From: Apostichopus japonicus | Lineage: Eukaryota; Echinodermata; Holothuroidea; Aspidochirotida; Stichopodidae | NCBI RefSeq assembly: GCF_037975245.1 | Contig: NC_092582.1 | Location: 6,366,001-6,430,000, forward strand | Length of the DNA stretch: 64,000 nucleotides | Reading direction: 5' to 3' | Shown: one piece after another, positions 1 to 11,700 of the stretch | Position numbering within the stretch: position 1 is the first letter of the stretch | Layout of the letters: each line of letters opens with the position of its first letter | Position numbers and translations under genes: made by a program | Notes under the pieces: model-generated | Told to the model about the DNA's origin: nothing | Database searches by the model: none | Seen by the model: the letters and a program-made list of their open reading frames with translations, nothing else

Positions 1-1904
1 GTTTTAACCGCAAAATACGAAGCAGGGGCAATTAATACCAAGATACTATTTTCGAAAAAGGTATCCTCGATACCACTGCTGTCCGTGTGAGTATGAACTG
101 TTTACAATTTTTGGGGGGAACGCCGGATTCGGATGTAACAAATTTAGTATCATTGGAGTTTGAACATTCGCGTGAGATGTTTAGTAGTAGTTTGCGTCTG
201 TCACGTCTATATTGCATCTCTCTTGGGTCGGCTCTGTTGTTCAAAAATAGCTGGTTGCTGTTTCTTTACTAAACATGTTTAACCTCAATGATAAAGCTGT
301 GAATGAGTATTCAATTCATAGATGGGGGGGGGGGGGCACGAACTTCGAAAGGCAGTGGGACATGTGGCTTTGTCGTGATGAGCAAAAGTTACCGTCAAAG
401 TCCGGCAAAATTACTCCTTAGCTCTCCGTACCTCAAATCTCAGTAATGTTCCTCATGAAAATGACACTGCTTATGTAATTAAAGGGTATTTTGTAATTTC
501 AAAAAAGAAATGGAGAAGGTGTCACTTACTACCAAACGGGGTCTCTTCTAATTTATGAAAAGGGGTACTGTTGAGGTTTTCCCACCAAACTTCACACGTT
601 CTCACGATCGCCCCCTCCAACTCCCCTTCCCGGTTCCGCCACCCCTGACCTCACTGTCCCTTCTCGTATATAGATGCATTTAGATGCAATTGTGGTTCTC
701 TCGCATCTTTATGTCTATAAGTTACTGGTATAGTCTTCCCTATACGAAGTAATAAATGTTCACAGGTATTTCTAATGGTGGAAACTGGTGCTGCTCAGTT
801 GTTCTCACTTCCAAAATGTGAGAATTCACTTCATTAAGAGTGTCCGGGATGATCACTCTTTAAGAGGAGTAGAAGCCACTCGTATGAAATATTGACTTCA
901 TGTCAAGTTAGCGCTAAACCTAGTGAGTGTTTTCACGGTTTTATGAGTGCTTAACTTGCTAGAATTCAATCGGAGAAGCAGATTCGATATCTTCCCACGA
1001 AAAACGTGATCAATGTGGACACTCTCATATGAGTGAATTCTCACTCTTTGTCACTAATTAGCGCCTTTGTCTTCTTTGACAATAGAGTTCACTCACGGTC
1101 AAATGTTGATATTTGTGTCTTTGCAATGATATAACACAAACAATCATACCGTGTGTCAAACATGATCAATAACCCCACGTGAAAGTCTAGCTTTCGATGG
1201 TTCGAAGATAAGTACATGCTTTGACCAATGAACAGTTACGACTCTGTCATCTGTGGAGTTTCACTCATCCGTGGGCACACTTTCGGGTGTAGCGTCATAT
1301 CAAAACCAAGAATGATTTAATCACCGGTAGACCGACATAAACTAGGCCATCTAGTTTTTGAGATTCGTCATTCTCATGTCTGCATGCAATTGCATAACGG
1401 GTTTGATTTTTGGGGTATACTGCATGTCGTATGTCTAATTGGGTTTGTCTAGTCAGTGCTCTTAAGTAATGTTCAAACAGGGAGCATCCATGCTTCCGCC
1501 ACCTCTTATATTGTTGATGTTGAAAAGTCGTCTTCAATTACCAAACTTTACCTTCCTTAATTGAGTACTGCATTGACCGAAAAGGCTTACTATGTTGAAC
1601 CATGGAGTTTGTTTTACCTCCATGGTTCAACTTGCTTAACGTTTTCATCAATGTTCTGACCTCTCTAAAAATGATTCCCAATTTCGCGAATATTCAGATA
1701 GTAATCAATGTCTCAGTGATTGGAATTGCTTTGAGTTAATTGGCAGTATAATAACGTGCTGAGAGTTTCATCATCGGTGACCATTATCAGACTTTCTGCT
1801 AGTATATTTTGCAGGAAATTCTGATGACCTTTAGAGGATCTGGGAGCTCGAGCATGTCCCCGTCCCCCCCCCTCCCCCTTGTGCTCACCATGGACCGGTG
1901 TCAT

Positions 1905-2516
1905 ATACAGTCGGCAGTATTGTTGGATATGGGCAATTCCTTACTCCTCGGTCTTCCACAAGAACAGATTCATAGACTCCAATTAATCCAGAACTCAGCT
2001 GCGCGTATTGTAACTCATTCTCATAAGCATTGTCATATCCACCCTGTCTTAAAAAACCTGCACTGGCTACCTGTAAAATATCGTATTATATATAAAATTC
2101 TCCTTATTGTTTATAAATCACTTAAAGGACATGGTCCAAGGTATATTTCTGACTTATTACATATTTATGTCCCCTCTCGTAATCTAAGATCCAGCTCTCA
2201 ATTTTTATTATCTGAAATTAAGTCCAAACATTCTTGGGGGGGGGGGGTAGGTTATTTATTGTTTCTGCCCCTCGCTTGTGGAACCAACTTCCCTTAAAAA
2301 TCAGACAAGCATCTACTCTCTCTAACTTTAAGAAGAGCATCAAATCCCACTTAAAGACAAAAGCTTTTATATGATCTTGTACCATTAAGTTTTTCTTCTG
2401 TCATTGTTTTGTATTATTCTGTATTATTTGTTTAATTTCTAATTGTCAATTGCGCCATGAACATTCTTTGAGTGGTGTGTGCGCATTATAAGTCGTATTA
2501 TTATTATTATTATTGG
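1905..2516 (+). mobile_element. Non-LTR retrotransposon (CR1/Jockey-like) 3' fragment
   Basis: The translation contains GNSLLLGLPQEQIHRLQLIQ and then NSAARIVTHSHKH, VLKNLHWLPVKYRIIYKILL, YKSLKGHGPRYISDLL and VPSRNLRSS. This is the conserved C-terminal part of the reverse-transcriptase polyprotein of CR1/Jockey/Rex-type LINEs. The frame is open to a G run (2236-2246), shifts there, and resumes as LWNQLPLKIRQASTLSNFKK-like sequence to about 2370. It ends in a (ATT)n tail at 2497-2514, typical of these 3' ends. It is 5'-truncated and inactive. Confidence 0.8.
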
Positions 2517-3369
2517 ATCACGTCCATTTAACTGGTTATTAGGCCCATGTGTGTTATTTACCATTTCTCCGGCCTCGGAGTAAGCTTTCGTCAGAATGAG
2601 CTGTTTGTGCCCCTGTAATACCGGTGGGAGACTATTTCGGGTGTCGATAATATCACCCCTCCCTCGTTCGAGTCAAGTGTAGCCTCTGAGTTAGTTGACG
2701 ATCTGCAAACTATTGCAAATTTTGCAAGTCTCGTAAATACCAACCCAGAAAAGTTTGTAGTTTCACATTATGAACATACATATAGATACACACATACACA
2801 CAAACATGACCAAGTAGCTACCGATAGCCATGCATGATGAAACTAGGGATCTGTCACCGTTAGACCATAGGGGGTTGCCATTTACACCTCCCTGGGTAGA
2901 CAAGAGTGTCTGGAACCGCCCACGATCAGTTTAGACATTTGCACAGGTGCAACTTCATGTTCTTAGATATTACAGAATTTTTATGCAGGTGTTGGACATA
3001 ATACAGGTGCAAATAACTTGGTAAGTTTCGGTTACAGTAATGAATACCTTCTGTGTTCTCGATTCAACTATTTGTTGGTACTTGAATGTAATGTAAATCT
3101 GCTGAAATGCCCCTCCTCCCCTGTTACAGGTTTATATAGCTAGACAAGCCGCCGCGACTTTCCAATGCTTCTTCATACTCTCAAAGAGGTAAAACCTGCA
3201 CACGAAGTGCGTCTGGCCCCAGGTCGTTGATTTTGAATATTTTGTCGGCTTTTCGAAATTGGACAAGACATGGACGAGATACAAATTGATAAAATATTGC
3301 CAAAAACTGACTAGAAAGGTCACTGAAAAAATCACGAGGTCAGACAGCCCCGTATTGGAAGAAATTGTC

Positions 3370-3693
3370 ATGTTGCTTCGGGTGCCCCGCGGGACGTAAA
3401 TTTGATGCAGCTCTCAAACAAGAAAGGGGTCAACCGCACGTTCGGCATAAGTTCAGTGGGATTCCAGACCGCCGTAGACAGGTACCCAGGTCCCTCCAGT
3501 TTCCTGCATTTTATGCACACTCAAAAAGCATATGCCATCTTCTAGCACTTAATACATCGTACGTTGAGTAACGGCCATGACCTTCTTGACATCCTTTCCA
3601 CCCTCAAACTGTCAGTTGAAAACATAACTTCTCTTCAAAGTTACAATCTGGATGACAATCCTCCCTATCGTCCTTGCAGACTTTCAAGACGGT
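3370..3693 (+). pseudogene. Possible decayed coding relic
   Basis: One frame runs about 105 codons with a single internal stop. It includes GVNRTFGISSVGFQTAVDRY and, after the stop, GHDLLDILSTLKLSVENI. Amino-acid use looks protein-like, but I do not recognise the family and there is no splice context tying it to the collagen. It may be chance or an old retrocopy. Confidence 0.2.
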
Positions 3694-3847
3694 AATGTCC
3701 TCATGGCAAATATGGACGGTCTCTGTTTTTTACAGTGACGAATTTTGAAAGCTCTCACAATTTTGAAACCACTATTTCAATAGCGATGAAATCTCTTTAA
3801 AGAGAAACAGCTATCTGTGTCCTCCTTATACGGTACTTTTTAAGAAA

Positions 3848-3982
3848 AGTCACACAGGACAGAACCCCAGTCCCCCTTGAATCGGGACTGTGACTATGTG
3901 ATCATCGTCTGGTGTGTATCACCATTCCCCTCATAAGGGAACAGATACAACACATGATCTTAGCCAAAAGGCCGAGAAGCAT
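3848..3982 (-). repeat. U2 snRNA-like sequence, copy A
   Basis: On the minus strand the first 30-odd bases read GCTTCTCGGCCTTTTGGCTA then AGATCATGTGTTGTATCTG, matching the 5' end of U2 snRNA. The branch-site recognition block GUAGUA is GUUGUA here, and the U2 Sm-site region that should follow is absent. The remaining part has two nested stems (AGTCAC 3848-3853 with GTGACT 3890-3895; AGTCCC 3869-3874 with GGGACT 3884-3889). It is best read as a U2-derived pseudogene or snRNA-headed retroposon, not a working U2 gene. Confidence 0.6.
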
Positions 3983-4262
3983 TATACGGTATCATCAATT
4001 ATTTGGCAATGTATTAATCCAAATAATATTAAGCCCCCCCCACCCCCCCCCCCATTTATCTCAGAAATGAAACAAGGTATCAAGATATAAGAGCTGGACC
4101 AGGAAGATTTTCCCGGGTTGGACCAATGTGTTTCTTTGTGCTTTGATCTGTGCTTTATATATTTATTTCAGTAATAATCTTCGTTATCCCTTTTAAGCTT
4201 ATTTGAGTTTAAAACTGGCGGCCATTCAAGATAAACTGTTCTGTTTCAATTTATCTTTACAG

Positions 4263-4882
4263 TTGACAATGGAAACAGTTCCCAAGAAATCTCAGACACA
4301 AGGCCGACGACGACGTCATCACCTACCATCCAATCACCTCTTAGCATACCATTCCGCCCTTTATGCGAGAACTGTACAGAACAGGCTCATCATGATACCA
4401 CGAACAATAAAAACAGAAAAGTTACACAAAGTCAATCAAACGAACAGTATATTACTAGCACAGAAAGTCCGGATGAATTCGAATATACAGAATTATGGTA
4501 CACTGATATTATAACTGAATATCTTACGGATTACCCAGACTACGGAGGTGTTGGAGATCCATTTAACGAAGGTAGCTCTGGCCATGGACCCGATTATTTT
4601 ACCGAGGCTGATACTACAGATAATCCTTTTAAAACTACCGATATCGATCTAATCCCAGATCGAAATAATTCTTTAACAAGTAATGAAACGATAACACCTT
4701 ACCCAATGTTACGGGACATTCCAGGGATGGACGAGGTGAGGATAGGGGAGATTGCTGCCGAAGCTTGGCAAGCTGCTGGACTATCGATGACCACATATAA
4801 AGCTGGGTTTCAACCTTACTTCACCAAATATGCTGCATATCCCTTGTTGTCCTATACCGGAACCGAAACGGTCTACATGTGG
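4263..4882 (+). CDS. Collagen N-propeptide variable region and telopeptide exon
   Basis: This 620-bp exon follows acceptor TTTACAG, starts in phase 1 (TT completes a codon), stays open for 206 codons and ends at donor GTGAGT after ...VYMW. Residues 1-69 are Ser/Thr/Asn-rich with a CENC pair (Cys34, Cys37). Residues 70-93 are acidic and Tyr-rich (DEFEYTELWYTD, then EYLTDYPDY), likely tyrosine-sulfated as in the variable regions of alpha1(V)/alpha1(XI). N-glycosylation sequons lie at Asn4, Asn36, Asn134 and Asn140. Residues 157-206 are less acidic and, with YLK from the next exon, could form the N-telopeptide (PLLSYTGTETVYMW-YLK-GPP); Lys188 and that Lys are cross-link candidates. Type V/XI chains have a minor helix between variable region and telopeptide; none is seen here. 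The in-frame join to the first Gly-X-Y exon supports the assignment. An alternative donor inside it is listed separately. Confidence 0.8.
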
Positions 4883-5527
4883 GTGAGTATAGTTAGCAGC
4901 ATGTGCTACATGTATACCCCCACTTTCATTTGGCATGCCAGCTGGGTATTACTTCAATGATGCGAGTCGCAGCAATTGGATCACAATTATGAAGTTATTT
5001 ACGATGGAATTTTTGATCTTGTCAAACTTGCGAAAATCTCCAGTGGGAATGTTATTGTAAGTTTGGATTTAAAAAAAAAAGACCAAAAAAAAAGAAGAAA
5101 AAAAACTCATGTGAGATTTATGACGTATTTTTACAAATTCAATCTGACTTCCTATGTTCTCATGTGTAATCCAGCGATACAGTAATATTTATGGGTTTCT
5201 AATTCGAATGTACTCTGTACATGGCGTCTTTGAAGTTAACGTATACCCGCCTGCTGATATATACCACATGGTGTCCCCTCTTGTTTTGTTTACGTTCTTC
5301 AGTGCGCGTGCCAGACAAAATGTGGAAGTACGGCATATGCCTAGGCTACGCTATGTATACAGTGCATGTGTTAATCGTCTTCGGGTAAAGGCAGCACAAA
5401 AAGTGACAGCGATCATGATAAAGAATTTGGGGAATTATGATTAGAAAAATAACGGATCGGGATTAAGTTTGTCCTAATGATAGATAAGTGATATTTTTGC
5501 ATTTCTCCAAACAGTTCTTAATTGCAC

Positions 5528-5617
<90 letters not shown>

Positions 5618-8600
5618 CGCCACTATATCTCTTATCTCCTGGAAGACGTGTAGGTATATCGGCGGGATGGGGTTTGGGTGTGTGTGGGGGGGGGATGGGG
5701 TGGGGTGGGGGAGGGATAGGGATAGGGTTAAAGTGTGGGGATGAGCCAAACTTTGATATAGCAAATCCACTGCTGCTCACAAATTGTTCTTTTGATTTGT
5801 AACATTGTACCGTTATAGCGACAAAATAGATGAATTTTCACTTTTATCATAACGCATGAAAATGTCCTTTCACATTAGATTCTAGTGAGTGAAGGTACAA
5901 GATAAGAAAAGAGTGTTGGAAATCTTGGTCTGGGCATAACATTAGAGTTGAACCACCATTTACCCAATAATACGTTATCACATGAATGAATTACTTGTAC
6001 CGTACATTCTAGCGTTTTAATAAATGAAGCAAACTTTTCGTGTTTGAATAATTTGGGCAACTTACTGCATATTCAAAATACGCATTTTCGTACCGTGCAT
6101 CATGCATAAAAACCCATCCTGGTCCCAACATATTGCATTTGCATCAGGCCTATGCGGCGAGTAGTTACGGTATGCACTAGTTTTCATTCAAGGATCAATC
6201 GGACAAAATCTTAAAGAGTTTCCATCTACGTCATAGGTGACGTGGCAAAATTGATGCTATCATTCACGGTTCACCTTGTTACTGTCGCAAAATATGACTG
6301 ATTCCCACTTTCCAAAAAGAAAAGAAAACGCCGAATCTATTTTGAATGTCTCTTTTGTCGAAACATATCGATGTCAAATGATCCGTACAGCGAAACAACT
6401 GACCGCATTTAAATGGAACTTTTTACCATTTTATCGATGTCAATTCCTCGAGACTCGATCGTCACCAGCAACTAACGCAGATAGTTTGTCTAGTAAGACT
6501 ACGGGGGAGACTCCCGTGTGACGCCGTTGTCATGGTAATGGGGGCACTGCGCTAAGAGGTAACCGCGTTTACAAAGAAGTTGGCAATTGGCGAAGCCTGG
6601 AGGCTTAATTTTGTTAAAGGTGTTTCAGTCAACAGGTAACGACAGGATACTGCAGGGATTTGCTGTAGGGCTGGTTCCCTATACCGGTAAATTCAAACCA
6701 CCGCGATGAAGGATAGCAAGTCACACGTGGAATGGGGTCAGATTGGGCCAGAGCCAAACCAGGGGTCCCTGGGATGTACGGGATAAAGAATAATTCATTT
6801 CGTAATATACGTATTGAAGGAAAAGTGAGGAATCAAAACGGGACCGTGACATAATGGGCCCGGCCTGGACCTCGAAGCGGCTGCCTCCGTTTAAAGGTCT
6901 TCCATTGCAAAATGTAACGTTTGTTATAAATATCAATCTAAACTGAACTTTCTTTTTTTGTTTGTAGTATTTAAAAGGTCCACCGGGAGAACCTGGTCCA
7001 GAGGGCCCAATGGGAGTCCAGGTACGAATGATCAATTTATTATAACTTTAATTGTGCGTGTAATATGATACGTAAGATCAATGTAACGTAACGTGTGATG
7101 TGTGAATGTAGCTGTGTGCGGAACTGCAGATGATGGTAACGTGTGATGTGTGAATGTATAGCTGTGTGCGCAACTGCAGATGGTGGTTTCAGTGTGGTAA
7201 CAAAGTTCCAGGAGTAAACTTGCTCCGCAACACGCTTGCTGTATGTGGACTGAACTTGCCCTGTGCAAACGATGGAGTGTTATGACTTAGTCAAGGTTGC
7301 CATGGTGCGATATTGAAATCAGATAAGGAACGCCAAAACGCCGAAAGAATTTCCTAATCTGGTGATTTCAAGATATTTATTTGTGCTCTGTAAAGTACAG
7401 TACCCTCTACTAAATAGATATGGTGCATTATTGTGAATTCAGAATGTAACCAAACTAATCCCGATGTCTTGCAAGAATTGTACAGGTTGCTATACTCACA
7501 TACGTTAACATCAAATCAACTCTATATCTTTTTACTGAAAAGTAACAACACATATATATCTATACATCATATCTTGCGAGCATTTTGCACACCTTCCACA
7601 TCAAATATGAAAATGATCCTGATGTATTGCAAGAATTGTATAGGTTACTGTACTCATATACGTTAACATCAAATCAAATCAACTCTATTATATCTTTATA
7701 CTGCAAAGTAACAACACACATACTTTTACATCATATCTTGCGAGCTAAGTTTGCGACCTTCCATATCAAATATCAAACTGCTACTCATACATTATATGCA
7801 TCATCTTTCGAGAGCCCTTTTGGCCATAATATACTCAAGTTAGCAGCAAAACGTCACGAGTAAAAATTGGCCACCGAATCAAGGCATGGAGAAAATCTGA
7901 AACCGGAGTATGTAATAGTAATACTGGGACTCATCCAGGTTTCCACTTCATGCTGGTTTAAATTTTTACAGGATATCACATCAATTTTCAAGTTCCAATA
8001 TAGTTTGAGTTTAACGCTTTCTGCTCGAAATATTTATTCTCATATTATTTTCTACAGGGGCCGGAAGGTTACCAGGGTAACCAAGGACCCCCAGGTGACA
8101 AGGGCGCAACAGTGAGTTTTGATTTTAATCTTTCTCTTTTTCTCATTCTGCTTTGATGTCTTCCTTCTTCCCACCATCCATCACATAAGAATTATATCAT
8201 GAAATGCTTTCCATGAGTGATATGCATAATTGCTCTGAACTGTGTCGCAAGAGCGAACATTAGGCTACTGGCTGTGTACGGCAGCTTTCTGCATTTTATG
8301 ACTGCGCCCAGACGGTAGAAAGGTGATTTACTAACAGGCCATAAACTTGAAGTCATAGTACAAGTTGTACCATATAAATCACGGGGGTATGTAAAGCATA
8401 TAACCTATGTTAGAATCATGTTTGATCTCTAGGGTAAGGCAAATATGTCACCAAATCAGAACTAGTATTGGTTCGATACAGGTGACAAACGCCTACAGTG
8501 GAATTACGACCTTCCTTACCGGTTTAGAACCTCTGGACATACAAGCAGCGTTCATAGCCTAGTGGTTAGGGTGTCCGTGTACAAAGCCGGAGGCCCGGGT

Positions 8601-8664
8601 TCGAATCCCGGTGGAGGCTGGAAGTTTTTTCACTGTTCTGGATTTTCCAACTCATTACGATTTC

Positions 8665-8730
<66 letters not shown>

Positions 8731-11700
8731 CCCCCCCCTTCCCATGTGATCTGATGTTGTGTATGAGACACCGGAAACCAACAGTCTTCTAAGAGGAAGA
8801 TGACATTAGAACGGTAGTTGTTGCGGTAGGAAGTTTGCATCAATCTCACTATGTAATATGGTTTTAAAGAATTAACATATAACCGGATACCATGCCAATC
8901 AAAGTGATCTGTGCAGCTGCAAAGAGTTGACAACTTTAATTAAGGAGTAATTAGCGAGTAATTAACGGTTTGATGCAGTCTATAAATCCTTATGTCACAC
9001 AAAAATTGAATGGCATTTCCTTCTTTTCCTTTACACGTGCCTTTTTTTATTTGAAAATGTGCCCATTTGTTGAAATATATTCACGTATGACATGTTTGCT
9101 AGGCCTACGGGATGCACAACCGAGTTATTGGTGGTTCGTCCCATCAAATCAAAGTTACATGCACGTCCTCGCTAGGCCGGCTTAAAGTCTGATGATGGTT
9201 GTGGGGTGTTGGGGATTGGGGGGGTGGGGTTGGGTGTAATCATCACTTCACTAAAGAGGTGAACTTCCTCATTGGATTATTTTGCACATACCGTGTATAT
9301 AAAATTCAAGTTTCATGGAGCTTGCAGTTAGCGGAAACTGCACCAAGTAGGCATTCCTACACGTAGAATCCGTGAAGGTAATTTATTAAGTAATAAACAG
9401 AAATGTGACAGTGGAAAAAATAGAAAGTTGGCTGTCATAACTACGGGGTAATGGTTAGTACAACCTTGCTGTGTAAATAATATCGTGTAAACATATCGAA
9501 GTTATTTTTGTTTCAGCAAGTTAAACTTTTGTATATTTAAAAAGATAAATCTGACAAAATGTTAAACGAGAGGCAGTCGTTCAAACAGTGAGCTGAAATA
9601 GCTTTTTTGGTTATTGAGTATCCTTTAACACCATAACTATACTTACCCATACTAATCAACTCCAGTTCTTGATAAGAATAGCCATGCAGGCAGGCCTTAC
9701 GAAAGTATGGGGGGGGGGGTATAAGGGGACTGCAAGCCCAGGCCCTGGTTTGGTTATAGAATACCGCAGAAACGTCGGATAAAGAATATACTTAAAGAAA
9801 ACGAGAGGCATTCGTTCAAGCAGTGAGCTGAAATAGCTTTTGGTTCTCGAGTATCCTGCAAGACCATATTTATACGTATCCATACTAATTAACTCCAGTT
9901 CTTGATAAGTATAGCCATACAGGCCTTACGAAACTGTGTATGTGTGTGTGTGTGTGGTGGGGGAGGGGGGTTATCAGGGGACTACAAGCCCAGGAACCGG
10001 GTTACATATAAGGGCACCGCAGAAACATCGGATAAATGATATACTTAAAGAAAACGAACATATCAGAAAGGGGGCATGTGAAATAAATTATCCTGTCCAC
10101 GACATGGCTCTCGATGGCCCTGAGTATAGGCTGTATTAGGTATAGGCTATAGACCTACTATTGCTGTACAGCATGCTAAGAGCGTATAACTACTACCGCT
10201 ATGTCGGAGGTAGTGCGAATACATTCATATAACGGTAATCCTGTATAATGAATCGATTGACATCAAGGGTTAGCCTCTCAATAATTGCTCAAATTCATTA
10301 GTTCCTTCTTCCGGTTTGTCTCTCTTTTGCTGTTCAAATCATTCTCCGCATTGATCAGCTTAACATTAGACACATACATATAGACAAAAGAGTCCCTTAA
10401 TAATCTCAGGGCATGAATATGTTTTCATTTCGGCATTAAAATTATGAATGAAAGTAATCATCAATTAACGTTTTAACATATTATGGGGGCAATATATTCA
10501 ATGATCTTCAAAAGTGTACCAGATTGGTTGCCCAAAACTTTCTAGCAAGATTAAGTTGTAACACTATATTTCTCCAAACGTGTATACTTTTCATTCTTTT
10601 TTGACGGTCCTATGCCCCTCACCCCTCCCCCCCCCCTCCACACATACACACACATTATTTCGAACCTTCGAAGAGGATTAAATCAAACAGTTAAAGTATT
10701 CTGAAAGTTTCCTCATGTTAGAAGCAAGATTTATAGGCCAACCGTGAAGGATGAACGAACATGGATCTTGGTATGATTTCCTTTCGGTCTTTGTGGCTTC
10801 CTTGGTGAAAATACCTAAGTTATGCCAAAATAGTGATATTGTCGTTTTCTGAGGCAAATAGGAACGCTGCAATAGCTGGCAAATGAAAATCCCCCTCGTC
10901 ATGCCAAATACGGAGCTAAAGGATTGATGAAATTGAAATTGAAATTGAAAACTATTTATTTCAACTTCAACATAACATAAACAAAGTGAACATATAACAT
11001 TTGAATATACAATACAAATACATTCTATAGGAATCAAACAATTGATATATACAAATTATGTGAAGTGGGGGAGACCTGGCAGAAGCAGAGCTTATCGAGG
11101 CCAGGCTACCAACAACAAAAAACACACAACCCCCCCCCACCCCCACCAGAAAACACCTAAACACCTGACCCGATTGTAAACAAATTGAGACGCAATCTTA
11201 GACTCTACAGTACCAATAATCTGACCTTTTCCTCTACATGGTAAACTTGAAACTTTCATGTATATATGTATGGGTGTATGTATGTATTTTAGATCCTCCT
11301 GCAAGCAGGAACTCGCGAAGCAGACTCATTGGCTTATCAAAGCCGCAAGCTGACCGAAGCCAGTCTCTTAGATTCATTTTTAACGTCCATGATTATGAAT
11401 TGTCAATTGTCAACAACTCTGTAACTGGACGACATACATTAATCTGGAAGTGACTCTAACTGGGGACCTTATAATTGGAAGGCACCGGCGTTAACCACTG
11501 AGCCAACACTTCTGAGCTAACACTCATGAATATTCATCAACCATTACCTTATCATAAGTAACATAATGTGATCTAATGTATCACCCAGTATGGAAGAATA
11601 TTTCTGTAATGCTCTTCATGTCCTGCTTCAAAGCACTCGTACTAACAGTATGAGGGGTATATGAATATATTTGTTATCGGATCAAGGTTGGTACTGTTTG

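Larger units (their letters stand above)
1..4262. other. Upstream intron or 5' flank, no exon recognised
   Basis: The first collagen exon seen starts in phase 1, so at least one coding exon lies upstream. I looked here for TSPN/LamG or signal-peptide exons and found none I could support. The stretch holds a LINE fragment, an inverted repeat (815-1047), a possible decayed coding relic (3370-3693), a U2-like sequence and poly-G/poly-C runs at 324-336, 1861-1870 and 4026-4053. Confidence 0.7.

Noticed and set aside
3848-3982. Functional U2 snRNA gene
   Set aside because: Branch-recognition sequence altered and Sm-site and 3' stem-loops missing.
1-4262. TSPN/LamG domain exons expected upstream in a type V/XI-like gene
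   Set aside because: Searched for matching splice-flanked exons; none could be supported, so they probably lie before the window.
4883-4960. Extension of the variable exon to the stop at 4960
   Set aside because: A strong GTGAGT donor at 4883 and the in-frame join to YLKGPP explain the exon end better.
5463-5802. Three overlapping open frames of about 100 codons on both strands
   Set aside because: They cross the (TA)n array and read as Tyr-Ile repeats; no gene signal.
8547-8620. Candidate tRNA gene
   Set aside because: A and B boxes are good but the acceptor and anticodon stems do not close and a repeat-like tail follows; SINE head is likelier.
8562-8933. Open frames around 8560-8930 on both strands
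   Set aside because: Made by a SINE and its (TA)n tail.
11238-11453. Frame containing ILDPPASRNS, also at 34585 and 63067
   Set aside because: Antisense reading of the (TATG)n SINE, seen in three copies.
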